Of a DNA stretch of 64,000 bases, positions 49,375 to 57,612 are shown piece by piece. The stretch's first letter is position 1. Every line of letters begins with the position of its first letter. A program made the position numbers and the translations under genes. This DNA is from Planctomycetota bacterium. GTDB taxonomy: Bacteria > Planctomycetota > UBA1135 > GCA-002686595. The DNA is taken from contig JACKHV010000002.1 of the NCBI GenBank assembly GCA_020638835.1, positions 620,001 through 684,000 of the forward strand, written 5' to 3'. The notes beneath the pieces are model-generated. The model was not told where the DNA came from. It searched no databases and was given only the letters and a program-made list of their open reading frames with translations.

Positions 49375-50844
49375 CTAGTCGCGGTGGCAAAGGTACTGGA
49401 TCAGCAAGCGGGTGCCAACCCCCGTACCTCCCTTCCCGCCCACGTAGTCGCGGGCTTTCTGGTTCCAAGCCGTGCCCGCGATGTCGAGGTGCGCCCACTC
49501 CGTCTCGCCCACGAAGTGCGAGAGGAAGGCCGCGCCGGCGATCGAGCCGCCGCCCATCTCGGGGGTGGTGATGTTGCGTAGATCCGCGGGGCCGCCCTTC
49601 ATGTTCTCGAGGAACTCGGGGAGCAGCGGCAGCGGCCAGACGCGCTCGGAGACGGCCTTTCCGGCGGCGGACAGCGCATCGCGCAGGGCGTCGGTGGTCG
49701 CGTACATGCCGGAGATCTCGTGGCCGAGCGCCATCACCACCGCGCCGGTCAGGGTCGCGAGGTCGATGATCGTGTCGGGCTTCACCTTGGTGACCGTGTA
49801 GGTCAGCGCGTCGGCGAGGATCAGGCGACCCTCTGCGTCCGTGTTCACGACCTCGACGGTCGTGCCGTTCATGCCGACGTGGACATCACCGGGCTTCGTG
49901 GCCAAGCCGTCCGGGAGGTTCTCGGAGCTCGGCACGATGCCGTGCACCTCGAAGCCCACGTCGATCGACGCGAGGGCGTGGAAGGCGCCCAGGACCGCGG
50001 CGGAGCCGGACATGTCGAAGCGCATGTCTTCCATACCGCGCGACGGCTTCAGGCTGATGCCGCCGGCGTCGAAGGTCAGACCCTTGCCGACCAGCGCGAT
50101 CTTGCCCTTGCTCTTGCTCTTCGGCTTGTAGACGAGGTGGATCAGCTTGGCCGGTTCGTGCGAGCCGGCGGAGACGCCCAGGAGGAGCCCCATGCCGAGC
50201 TTCTTCATCGCCGCTTCGTCGAGCACCTTGCAGGTGATGCGGTCGGAGCGACGGGCGAGCCCGCGCGCCTCTGCGGCGAGCGCCGTGGGCGTCAGCTGGT
50301 TGCCGGCGCGGTTCTGCAGGTCGCGCGTGAAGCAGTTCGCCTCGGCCAGCGCGGTGCCGCGCTTCACGCCTTGGCGGAACGCGCTGCCGGCGGCGAGCGT
50401 CTGCGCCTTCGCGAGCTTGAGCGGCTCGGGCTTGCTCTTGCCGAGGTCGTAGCGGTAGTGCCCCATCACCAGGCCTTCGGCGATCGCGCAGCCGACCGCC
50501 TCGGCGCCGTCCGCGAGCTTCGCGATCGACTCGTCGACGTAGATCACGGCGGACTTGGCTCCGGAGGACTCGGCCTGCGACGCGGCGACGCCGGCGGCAC
50601 GGCGCAGTCCTTCCGCGTCGACGGACTTGGCGTCACCGAGACCGACGAGCGCGACGCGCGAGACGCTGCCCGCGGTGGCGTCGGAGAAGCGGACCTGCCG
50701 TGCTTCGCCCTTGAAGTCGTCGAGCGCGGCCTTGGTGAGCGCGACGTCGCCGGGGAGCGAGGGTTTCTTGCCCTCGACGCCGAAACAGATGAGCAGCTCG
50801 GCCTTCGGACAGCTTCCGCTGTAGTCCTTGTGGGTCAGTTTCAT
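49375..50844 (-). CDS. pepA: Leucyl aminopeptidase (M17 family)
   Basis: A 489-residue dizinc/Mn cytosolic aminopeptidase. The N-terminal macro-like domain (to ~170) is followed by the catalytic domain. Metal and active-site blocks are VGKGLTFDAGGISLKPS (Lys and Asp ligands), DMSGSAAVLGAFHALA and the M17 signature NTDAEGRLILADALTY, then DLATLTGAVVMALG and the C-terminal AHLDIAGTAW. ATG start at 50844 with no evident Shine-Dalgarno. In some bacteria PepA also binds DNA as a Xer accessory factor; a xerD gene lies elsewhere in the window, but no link is implied by position. Confidence 0.95.
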   Translation of the reverse strand: MKLTHKDYSGSCPKAELLICFGVEGKKPSLPGDVALTKAALDDFKGEARQVRFSDATAGSVSRVALVGLGDAKSVDAEGLRRAAGVAASQAESSGAKSAVIYVDESIAKLADGAEAVGCAIAEGLVMGHYRYDLGKSKPEPLKLAKAQTLAAGSAFRQGVKRGTALAEANCFTRDLQNRAGNQLTPTALAAEARGLARRSDRITCKVLDEAAMKKLGMGLLLGVSAGSHEPAKLIHLVYKPKSKSKGKIALVGKGLTFDAGGISLKPSRGMEDMRFDMSGSAAVLGAFHALASIDVGFEVHGIVPSSENLPDGLATKPGDVHVGMNGTTVEVVNTDAEGRLILADALTYTVTKVKPDTIIDLATLTGAVVMALGHEISGMYATTDALRDALSAAGKAVSERVWPLPLLPEFLENMKGGPADLRNITTPEMGGGSIAGAAFLSHFVGETEWAHLDIAGTAWNQKARDYVGGKGGTGVGTRLLIQYLCHRD

Positions 50845-50916
50845 GGGGGATGTTCTAGTCGAATCGTAGTGGGCCGGGTCGGGCGGATCGGACGCGGGTC
50901 ACGTCCGGATCACGCG

Positions 50917-52602
50917 CTACATGTCGATGTATTTGGGGCCGCCTCCGCCTTCGGGGACCACCCACTCGATGTTCTCGTAGGGGTCCGCGATGTCGCAGGT
51001 CTTGCAGTGCACGCAGTTCGACGCGTTGATCACGACGCCGGTCGGCTGCGGTGTGTCGGGCCACTCGTAGACCGCGGCCGGGCAGAAGTGCTGGCAAGGA
51101 TTGCCGTACTCCTCCGTGCAGCGCTCGACGCAGATCGAGGGATCCGGGATCAACAAGTGGCTGGGTTGGTCTTCCTCGTGGATCGCGCCCGACCAGTAGA
51201 CGTCGGTCAGCTTGTCCATCGAGTCGCCGTCGTTGTACGACGGCTTCGTCATGCGGCTCTCGGAGACCGGACGCATCGTCTCGTGGTCGGCGTGACCGCG
51301 TCGGCGCGCGACGAGTCCGCGTCCACCGGTGACCATCTGCACCGCGACGTCGACCATGCCGCCGAACATGCCGCCGTCGAACGCCTGGCGGAAGTTGCGC
51401 ACCTTGTAGAGCTCGTCTTTCGCCCAGGACGCCTCGAAGAGCTGCGTGTACTTCGCGAGCTTCGCGGCGGAGGTGTCGCCGGCCTCGAGCGCTTCCGCGA
51501 TCGCTTCCGCGGCGAGCATCCCCGACTTGATCGCGAGGTGCACGCCTTTCAAGGACGACGCGTTGAGGAAGCCGGCCGTGTCCCCCACCAGGCAGAAGCC
51601 GTCGCCTTGCAGCTTCGGCATGGCGAAGTAGCCGCCCTCCGGGATGGTCTTCGCGCCGTAGCGCACGACCTTGCCGCCCTCGATGATCTTGTTGACGAAG
51701 GGGTGCTGCTTCCACTTCACGAACAGCGCGTGCGGATCGAGCTGCGCGTCGTGGTGGTCGAGCGGCGTGACGTAGCCGACGGAGACCTTGTCCTCGGCGA
51801 CGCCGTAGATCCAGCCGCCGCCGTATCCGTCGGTGCCGAGCGGTTCGCCCGCCGTGTGGAAAACCGTGCCGAGCAGTTCCTTGCCGCGCTCCGCGGGGAT
51901 CTCCCAGATCTCCTTGCAGCCGGTCGACCAGGTCTGGTCGTTGCTCTCCGCGGCCAGGCCGAGCTTCGCGATCAAGCCCTTCGCGAGCGAGCCGCGCGTG
52001 CCTTCGGCGAAGACGGTCACGGCGGCGCGCACGTCCATGCCGGGCTCGAAGGTCGCCTTCTGCGAGCCGTCCTTGGCGATGCCGCTGTCGCGCGTCTGCA
52101 CGCCGATCACGCGGTTGCCGTCGTACGCGACCTCGGCGCCGGCGAAGCCCGCGTAGACTTCGATCCCGGCTTCCTCGGCGCGGTCCTTCAACCAGCTGAC
52201 GACGTGGTTGAGGCTGATGATCACGTTGCCGTGGTTGCGCAGCTGCGGCGGCACGAGCATCCCGTCGAGGCGGTTGTGCTTGCCGTTCTTGCGCAGGTAG
52301 ACCATCGCGTCGTAACCGACGTCGGCGGCGACGGGGAAGCCGCGGTCGCGCCAGTCGGGGAACAGCTCGGCGATGCCCTTGGTCTTCATCACCGCGCCGG
52401 ACAGCGTGTGATGTCCGATCTCCTCGGCCTTCTCGAGCACGAGGATCGTCTTGTCCTCGATGCCGCGTTCCGCCAGGAGGCGCTGCAAGTGGATCGCGCA
52501 GCTGAGCGACGCGGGACCGGCGCCGACGAGGAGCACGTCGACTTCGAGTTCCTCGCGCTCGACGTCTCGAGCGTTCAGCGAGGTGATCTTTCCGTCAGTC
52601 AT
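50917..52602 (-). CDS. Electron-transfer flavoprotein:ubiquinone oxidoreductase
   Basis: A 561-residue ETF-QO that passes electrons from reduced ETF (fatty-acid and amino-acid oxidation) to quinone at the membrane. The N-terminal FAD-binding motif DVLLVGAGPASLSCAIHLQ, the GHHTLSGAVM region, GDTAGFLNASSLKGVHLAIK, and the C-terminal [4Fe-4S] cysteines (CQHFCPAAVYEW; NCVHCKTCDIADPYENIEW) match the family. Length is normal. ATG 52602 has AAGGGA about 10 nt upstream; the frame upstream of it is not family-like. ETF subunits etfAB are not in this window. Confidence 0.94.
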   Translation of the reverse strand: MTDGKITSLNARDVEREELEVDVLLVGAGPASLSCAIHLQRLLAERGIEDKTILVLEKAEEIGHHTLSGAVMKTKGIAELFPDWRDRGFPVAADVGYDAMVYLRKNGKHNRLDGMLVPPQLRNHGNVIISLNHVVSWLKDRAEEAGIEVYAGFAGAEVAYDGNRVIGVQTRDSGIAKDGSQKATFEPGMDVRAAVTVFAEGTRGSLAKGLIAKLGLAAESNDQTWSTGCKEIWEIPAERGKELLGTVFHTAGEPLGTDGYGGGWIYGVAEDKVSVGYVTPLDHHDAQLDPHALFVKWKQHPFVNKIIEGGKVVRYGAKTIPEGGYFAMPKLQGDGFCLVGDTAGFLNASSLKGVHLAIKSGMLAAEAIAEALEAGDTSAAKLAKYTQLFEASWAKDELYKVRNFRQAFDGGMFGGMVDVAVQMVTGGRGLVARRRGHADHETMRPVSESRMTKPSYNDGDSMDKLTDVYWSGAIHEEDQPSHLLIPDPSICVERCTEEYGNPCQHFCPAAVYEWPDTPQPTGVVINASNCVHCKTCDIADPYENIEWVVPEGGGGPKYIDM

Positions 52603-52822
52603 GTGGGCGATTCCCTTGCGATGGATTCCGCGCCATGGAGGGTGGCGCGCGGTCGCTGTTGCATCCACGCCGCCCACGGATCGGTCCGTTCGAGCCGGCT
52701 CGCGGCGGGGATTCAAGCCGAAGAGAATATCACCGCGCGAGGTCGATTCCCACGGCTCCCGCGCCGGATCGCGGCTTTCGACGGGGTTCCGCGCGCGGCT
52801 ACGCAGAGGAGCGCAGCGCCCC

Positions 52823-52839
52823 GGAGGCGGCGCCTCCGA
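52823..52839 (-). terminator. Short hairpin after the MBL hydrolase gene
   Basis: CGGAGGC (52823-52829) and GCCTCCG (52833-52839) form a perfect 7-bp stem with a 3-nt loop, 9 bp beyond the stop at 52848. There is no T-tract on the minus strand. The rest of the 245-bp gap to ETF-QO shows nothing recognisable. Confidence 0.35.
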
Positions 52840-52847
52840 AGCCGTGC

Positions 52848-53504
52848 CTACATCATCCCGCGGAAGCGCTCCGGAGCGAGCAGGAACGGGTTCGTGCGCC
52901 GCTCGTGGCCGAGCGTCGAGGTCGGGCCGTGACCCGACACGAAGGTCACGTCGTCGCCGAGCGGCAGCAGTTCTTCACGGATCGAGCGGATGAGGGTGTC
53001 GTAGTCGCCGCGCGGGAAGTCGGTGCGTCCGATCGAGCCCTGGAACAGCACGTCGCCGACGAGCGCCAGTAGGTCCTCGCGGTCGAAGAAGACGACGTGT
53101 CCCGGTGTGTGTCCGGGACAGAAGAGCACCTCGAGCTCGACCTCGCCGAAGCTCACGCGGTCTCCCCCCTCGAGCCAGCGGTCGACCGTCGGGACTTCGA
53201 CCGCGCCGAAGCCGTACTCGGCCGCCTGCCGGGGCAGCAGGTCGAGCCAGAACTTGTCCTCGATGTTCGGGCCCTCGACCGGCACGTCGAGGCGCCGCGC
53301 GAGTTCGGCGGTGCCCGAGGCGTGGTCGACGTGGCCGTGCGTCAGGAGGATCTTCTCGATCTCCACTTCGCGCGACTCGGCCTCGCGCAGGATGCGGTCG
53401 ACCTCGCCGCCGGGGTCGCAGACCGCGCCCTTGCCGGTGGCGGTGCAGCGCAGCAGCGTGCAGTTCTGCTGGAAGGGCGTGACGGGGATGATGCGGACGT
53501 CCAT
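52848..53504 (-). CDS. MBL-fold metallohydrolase, glyoxalase II-like
   Basis: A 218-residue metallo-beta-lactamase-fold hydrolase of the YcbL/GloB-like group. Metal ligands are in LLTHGHVDHASG (HxHxDH), CPGHTPGHVVFF, VGDVLFQGSIGRTDFP (bridging Asp) and FVSGHGPTSTLGHERRTNP. It lacks the C-terminal glutathione-binding helical domain of classical glyoxalase II, so S-lactoylglutathione is not assured as substrate. ATG 53504 overlaps the MoaD-MoaE stop (a GTG one codon earlier is possible). Likely cytoplasmic. Confidence 0.88.
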   Translation of the reverse strand: MDVRIIPVTPFQQNCTLLRCTATGKGAVCDPGGEVDRILREAESREVEIEKILLTHGHVDHASGTAELARRLDVPVEGPNIEDKFWLDLLPRQAAEYGFGAVEVPTVDRWLEGGDRVSFGEVELEVLFCPGHTPGHVVFFDREDLLALVGDVLFQGSIGRTDFPRGDYDTLIRSIREELLPLGDDVTFVSGHGPTSTLGHERRTNPFLLAPERFRGMM

Positions 53505-54217
53505 CACGAGCGGTCTCCGATCCAGTGGTGTCCGTCCGCGTAGACCTCCTTCTTCCAGACCGGCAGGCTGAGCTTCAGCTCGTCGATCAGGAAGCGCGCG
53601 GCGAGGAAGGCAGCATCGCGGTGCGGACTGGCGACCGCGATCACGACGGAGGGTTCACCGACGCCGACCGCGCCGGTCCGGTGCACGCACAGCATGCGCA
53701 GCGCGCGCTTCGGGTCGGTGCCGGTCGCGTCGCCGTGTTCCTCGCGGCAGCGCGCGAAGATGCGACGCATCTCGGGTCCCGCCATCTGCGCGAAGGCCTC
53801 GTAGTCGAGCCGCACGACGGGCTTGCCGCGGTTCGTGTCGCGCGCGTTGCCGCAGAACACGACGACCGCGCCGCACGAGTCGTGTTCGACGCGGCGACGG
53901 CACGCCTCGGGATCGACGGAATCGTCGGTCAGCTCGAAGACGCCCGCCGCGAGTTCGTCGTCCTCGGACGGTGCGCCGCCGGAGACGGGCGGGAGCAGCG
54001 CGACCTCGTCGCCCGCAGCGAGTGCGCGCGAGTCCTCGGCGTACTCGGTGCCGACGACGCCGGCCACGTGATCCAGGCTGCCGAGCTCGGGGTAGCGACG
54101 TTCGAGCTCCCGCTTCAGTCCGCCCAGGTCGAGCGCGTCGGGGAGGTCGTCGAGCACGAACTCCGACACGCCGGCCCGCTCGCGCAGACCGGCGAAGAGC
54201 TGGATCACCAGCCGCAT
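53504..54217 (-). CDS. Molybdopterin synthase, MoaD-MoaE fusion (MoaX-like)
   Basis: A 237-residue fusion. Residues 1-80 are the ubiquitin-like sulfur carrier MoaD (MRLVIQLFAGLRERAGVSEF, ending LLPPVSGG). After a ~12-residue linker, residues 95-237 are MoaE (DSCGAVVVFCGNARDTNRG, YEAFAQMAGPEM, CVHRTGAVGVGEPSVVIAVA, PVWKKEVYADGHHWI). MoaD normally needs a free C-terminal Gly-Gly for thiocarboxylation; in the known mycobacterial MoaX fusion it is released by cleavage after Gly-Gly, and the same would be required here. No other moa genes are nearby. ATG 54217 has GGGAG about 7 nt upstream. Confidence 0.9.
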   Translation of the reverse strand: MRLVIQLFAGLRERAGVSEFVLDDLPDALDLGGLKRELERRYPELGSLDHVAGVVGTEYAEDSRALAAGDEVALLPPVSGGAPSEDDELAAGVFELTDDSVDPEACRRRVEHDSCGAVVVFCGNARDTNRGKPVVRLDYEAFAQMAGPEMRRIFARCREEHGDATGTDPKRALRMLCVHRTGAVGVGEPSVVIAVASPHRDAAFLAARFLIDELKLSLPVWKKEVYADGHHWIGDRS

Positions 54218-54230
54218 CGTCGACTCCCGC

Positions 54231-54743
54231 TCAGAAGGGCGTGTCTTCGACTTCGAGGTAGCCGCCGGAGGGTTGGCCCTGGCCACCGCCCGAGTTGCCG
54301 CCGCGCCCGCCGGACTGACCGCCGCCGTAGTTGCCGTAGCCGCCCTGCGACGAGGAGCCCGAGTCCTGGTAGTCGTTGTCGGAGTAGCTGCCGCCGCCTC
54401 CGCCGCCGCTTCCACCACCGACGAACTGCCACTCGTTGCCGACGACGTAGAGCTTCGAGCGCTTCTGTCCCTGCTGGTCCTCCCAGTTGTCGAGGCGCAG
54501 TTCGCCCTCGATGAACGCGGGCTTGCCCTTCGAGTGGTACTTGGCGAAGGCTTCGCCGCGCTTGCCGAAGATCGTCACGTCGACGAAGGTCGGCTCCTCG
54601 CGCCACTCACCGGACTGACCGTCCTTGAAGCGCCGGTTCACGGCGAGGCCGATCTTGCAGATCGGCATGTTGCTCTGCGTGTAGCGGAGTTCGGGGTCCC
54701 GCGTCAGGTTCCCCATCAGGATGACTTTGTTGTAGCTCGACAT
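54231..54743 (-). CDS. ssb: Single-stranded DNA-binding protein
   Basis: A 170-residue SSB. The OB-fold (residues 1-110) begins NKVILMGNLTRDPELRYTQS and includes GLAVNRRFKDG, TFVDVTIFGKRGEAFAKY and LRLDNWEDQQGQKRSKLYVV. A Gly/Ser/Gln/Tyr-rich flexible linker follows (with runs of Gly), ending in the acidic tip LEVEDTPF, the form that recruits SSB partners. ATG start at 54743. It lies 13 bp upstream of the MoaD-MoaE gene. It is divergent to the PilZ gene across 268 bp. Confidence 0.95.
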   Translation of the reverse strand: MSSYNKVILMGNLTRDPELRYTQSNMPICKIGLAVNRRFKDGQSGEWREEPTFVDVTIFGKRGEAFAKYHSKGKPAFIEGELRLDNWEDQQGQKRSKLYVVGNEWQFVGGGSGGGGGGSYSDNDYQDSGSSSQGGYGNYGGGQSGGRGGNSGGGQGQPSGGYLEVEDTPF

Positions 54744-54944
54744 CGGCGTTTCGTTCTGGCTCGTCGTTCTGGCTGAAGGCCGGCTCCGGGCGCGCCGCGC
54801 GGGCGCGTGGGGTCGGCGGTGTGGTGCGTCAGCGAGGCACGTCGCGCGCGCCTCGGCACGCCAGCAGCTTAGCCGCTGCACCGGCCGATTTCGCGCCCCG
54901 AACGGCCAATGTCGCGCGCGGACCCGAGCGACGCGCGAACTGGA

Positions 54945-54973
54945 TTGCGACGCCCCCCGGGCCCTCCTAGGAT
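54945..54973 (+). promoter_or_regulatory. Sigma-70-type promoter for the PilZ gene
   Basis: TTGCGA (54945-54950) and TAGGAT (54968-54973) are separated by 17 bp, each matching consensus at 4 of 6 positions. Transcription would start near 54980 and leave a leader of about 32 nt before the ATG at 55012. Confidence 0.5.
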
Positions 54974-55011
54974 GTCCCGCACGCCACCGCGTCCCCTCGA
55001 AGCACGCCCCC

Positions 55012-55449
55012 ATGCCGGACCACGATCGACCCCAGCCGCCGCACACCCCGGACGAGTCCCCTGCGCCGAAGGGCGGCGGTCGCGAGCGTCGCCGTTGGCC
55101 CCGCGCGGAGGCGGACTGGGCGATCAGCCTGGCGCTCCCGGACGGCGACTACGTGGCGCGCGTGCGCGACGTCAGCCGCGCCGGCGTGTGCTTCTTCATC
55201 GACCGGCCGATCCCGGTCATGACGGCGATGCGCATCGACCTCGAGCTGCCCGTCGAGGAAGGCAAACGCTTCATCACCGGCGGCGGCGTCGTGGTGCGCT
55301 GCGAGAAGATCAGCGCGCGGCTCGACCACTACGAGATCGCACTCTTCCTGAACGACATCGCCGAGCCCGACCAAGCCGCGCTCGAGGCCTACGTCAGCGG
55401 ACCGTCGGGCGGCGGTCATCCGCGCGCGCGCTCGACCACCGCGGACTGA
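55012..55449 (+). CDS. PilZ-domain protein
   Basis: A 145-residue single-domain PilZ protein, probably a cyclic-di-GMP receptor. The N-terminal motif RERRRWPRAEADWAISL carries the Arg cluster (RxxxR) and DVSRAGVCFF is the D/NxSxxG half of the binding site, here with Ala between Arg and Gly. The barrel continues with MRIDLELPVEEGKRF and GGGVVVRCEKISARLDHYEI. Pro-rich N-terminal and disordered C-terminal ends flank the domain. No output domain is present. It converges with prmC, whose stop is 18 bp away. Confidence 0.87.
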   Translation: MPDHDRPQPPHTPDESPAPKGGGRERRRWPRAEADWAISLALPDGDYVARVRDVSRAGVCFFIDRPIPVMTAMRIDLELPVEEGKRFITGGGVVVRCEKISARLDHYEIALFLNDIAEPDQAALEAYVSGPSGGGHPRARSTTAD

Positions 55450-55467
55450 TCGCGCGCGGCGAGTTCG

Positions 55468-56442
55468 TCAGGCCCGGGGTCGCGCTTCCAGCACGCGGTC
55501 GATGCGTGCCAGGTCCTGGTGCAGACGAGCGTCGAAGCCGGCCGCTTCTGCCGCGGCGAGCGCGGCCTTGCCGCGTCCCGCGCCGAGTTCGACGAGCAGC
55601 GCGCCCCGCGGCGCGAGCCACTTCTTCGCGGCCGCGAGGAGCTGCTTCACCCAGTGGTCGACGTCTCCCTCCGGCGCGTAGAGCGCGAGCTCAGGCTCGT
55701 AGTCGCGCACTTCCGGCTGTAGCTCGGGCCGGCTCGCGGGGTCGACGTACGGCGGGTTCGAGACGAGCAGGTCGAGGCCGCGCGGCGCCTCGCGACGCAG
55801 GCGTTCGCCCAGCACCGAGAGTCCGTCGCCGATCAAGGTCTCGACGTCCGCGCCGAGCCGCTCCGCGTTGAGCCGCGTCTGCGCGACGGCGGTCGTGGAC
55901 AGGTCGCAGGTGACGACGTGCGAGCCCGGCAGCTCCAGCGCGAGCGTGACCGCGATGCACCCCGAGCCGCAGCCGAACTCCGCGACGAGCGGCGCCTCGC
56001 GGTCCGCAAGGAATTCGCGAGCGAGGTCGATCAGCTGTTCCGTCTCCGGACGCGGGATCAGGACGCCAGGCCCCACCGCGAACTCGCGGCCGTAGAACTC
56101 GCGCTTGCCCGTGATGTAGGCGACGGGCTCGCGCCGGCCGCGCCGCACGAGGAGATCGCGTGCGGCGTCGACCTCGTGCGACTCGATCGGTTGCTCGAGG
56201 CGCAGGAACAGACGCAGCCGGTCGATGCCTAGCGCATGCGCGCAGAGCAGCTCCGCTTCGAGGCGGGCTTCGTCGAGGCCCTTGCGCTCGAGGAAGGCGC
56301 GCGCCATCGCGAGCATCTCGCCGGCCGTGCGCGGCTGCGGCGGGCGGCCGCTCGCCGACGCGGACGTTCCGGACACGTGCGAAGGCGCCCCGCCACCTCC
56401 GAGTGACGAGCCGCCTTCGGGCGTACCGCTGGCCGCGCTCAA
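55468..56442 (-). CDS. prmC: Peptide chain release factor N5-glutamine methyltransferase
   Basis: A SAM-dependent methyltransferase (up to 324 residues) that methylates the GGQ glutamine of release factors; prfA is two genes upstream. The N-terminal helical domain (MLAMARAFLERKGLDEARLE) precedes FYGREFAVGPGVLIPRPETE, the SAM site EFGCGSGCIAVTLALE, and the catalytic LVSNPPYVDP. The listed start is TTG 56442. The first ~40 residues are Gly/Ser-rich and not family-like, so the GTG at 56376 may be the real start. The 16-bp gap after the membrane-protein gene suggests co-transcription. Confidence 0.9.
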   Translation of the reverse strand: MSAASGTPEGGSSLGGGGAPSHVSGTSASASGRPPQPRTAGEMLAMARAFLERKGLDEARLEAELLCAHALGIDRLRLFLRLEQPIESHEVDAARDLLVRRGRREPVAYITGKREFYGREFAVGPGVLIPRPETEQLIDLAREFLADREAPLVAEFGCGSGCIAVTLALELPGSHVVTCDLSTTAVAQTRLNAERLGADVETLIGDGLSVLGERLRREAPRGLDLLVSNPPYVDPASRPELQPEVRDYEPELALYAPEGDVDHWVKQLLAAAKKWLAPRGALLVELGAGRGKAALAAAEAAGFDARLHQDLARIDRVLEARPRA

Positions 56443-56458
56443 GTGCAGAGCCCGCGCG

Positions 56459-57526
56459 CTACTTGCGCCGCGCCTCGCGGGCCGCCTTGCGCGCTTCCGC
56501 CGCCGCTTGTTTCTTCAGGTCGCCCTCGATCTTCGCCTGCTTGATCGCGACGAACATCGTGTAGACGGCCATGAAGCCGGCGATGGCGACGCCGAGCGAA
56601 CCGAGCGCGGCGGCGACCATCGTCAGGCCCTCGGCCTCCGAGAGCTTGAGGATGCCGAGCAGGCCCATGATCGCGGGGCCGAGGAACAACAGCGGGTAGA
56701 TCGGGTTGAACTTGCCGCCGTGCTCGTAGTCGAAGATGTGCGTGAAGGTGAAGCACGCGAGCGCCAACGCCGCCATCTCGCCCATCGAGCTGATCGGGTA
56801 TTCCCCGATGAAGTTCGGCACGACGAAGCCGGCGATCGCGATCGCGCCGGCGAGTGCCAGCACGGGCATCAGGTTGTTCTTCGCGAGCGAAGCGATGAAG
56901 CCAGGAGCCTTCTCGCCGGCCTTGAACACGTGACCCTGGTGGAACACGTACGCGGCACAGAGCAGGATCAGCTTGCCGACGAACGCAGCCGCGGTCACCT
57001 TCGCGCCGAAGGGCAGCAGCGACGCGCCGAGCAGGATCATCGCGGCCTTGCGCAGCATGATCGGTGCGGCTTCGAGCTCGCGCTTGCCGTCGATCTTGCC
57101 GAGGCGCGCGTCGAGTTCGGCCTTCTTCGCCGCGGCGCGCTCCGCCTTCTCGCGGTCGCGTTCTTCCTGCGTCTTGCGTGCCTTACCGTCGTCGCTCGAG
57201 TCGTCGGACGCGACGGCGGCGGTCGCGGCGGCTGCAGCCACGGCGGGCGCCGCGCTCGGCGCGGACTGCGAGGCGGGCGGCGCCACTTCGGGCTTCGGCG
57301 CGGGAGGCGCGACTTCCGGCTTCGGCGCGGGCGGCGTCGGGGCCGGCGGAGGCGTCACTTCGGGCTTCGGCGGAACGGGAGCCGGTTCCGGCTTCTCCAT
57401 GACCGGCTCGAGCTCCACGAGCGGCTCCAGTTCCTCGAGATGATCGAGTTCGGGGAGCGGTTCCAGCTCGGTCAGCTCGTGCAGCGGCTCGAGGTCGTCG
57501 AATTCCTTGGGGCCGGACTCGGTCAT
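56459..57526 (-). CDS. Membrane protein with acidic Glu-Leu-Pro repeat N-terminus, function unknown
   Basis: A 355-residue protein. Residues 1-45 are acidic and repetitive (repeats like ELEPL and ELDHLEE); 45-105 are Pro/Ala/Lys-rich with repeated PPAPKPEVAPP units; 110-150 form a charged helix (EERDREKAERAAAKKAELDA). About six TM helices follow (for example AAMILLGASLLPFG, MPVLALAGAIAIAGFVV, FNPIYPLLFLGPAIMGLLGI). The C-terminus is a basic helix. I do not recognise the membrane domain. It sits between prfA and prmC, normally adjacent genes, so it has been inserted into a translation pair. Confidence 0.7.
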   Translation of the reverse strand: MTESGPKEFDDLEPLHELTELEPLPELDHLEELEPLVELEPVMEKPEPAPVPPKPEVTPPPAPTPPAPKPEVAPPAPKPEVAPPASQSAPSAAPAVAAAAATAAVASDDSSDDGKARKTQEERDREKAERAAAKKAELDARLGKIDGKRELEAAPIMLRKAAMILLGASLLPFGAKVTAAAFVGKLILLCAAYVFHQGHVFKAGEKAPGFIASLAKNNLMPVLALAGAIAIAGFVVPNFIGEYPISSMGEMAALALACFTFTHIFDYEHGGKFNPIYPLLFLGPAIMGLLGILKLSEAEGLTMVAAALGSLGVAIAGFMAVYTMFVAIKQAKIEGDLKKQAAAEARKAAREARRK

Positions 57527-57612
57527 GACGGGTGCGGAGAGGGGCTAGATGTGAACGGCGCGGAGGGGCTCGCGCGCCGGGGAGGAGACCCTACCCCCAA
57601 CGCAGGCCGTGA

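Noticed and set aside
49720..52932. A 1070-codon plus-strand open frame
   Set aside because: It spans pepA and ETF-QO in antisense and has the biased, motif-free composition of an antisense shadow.
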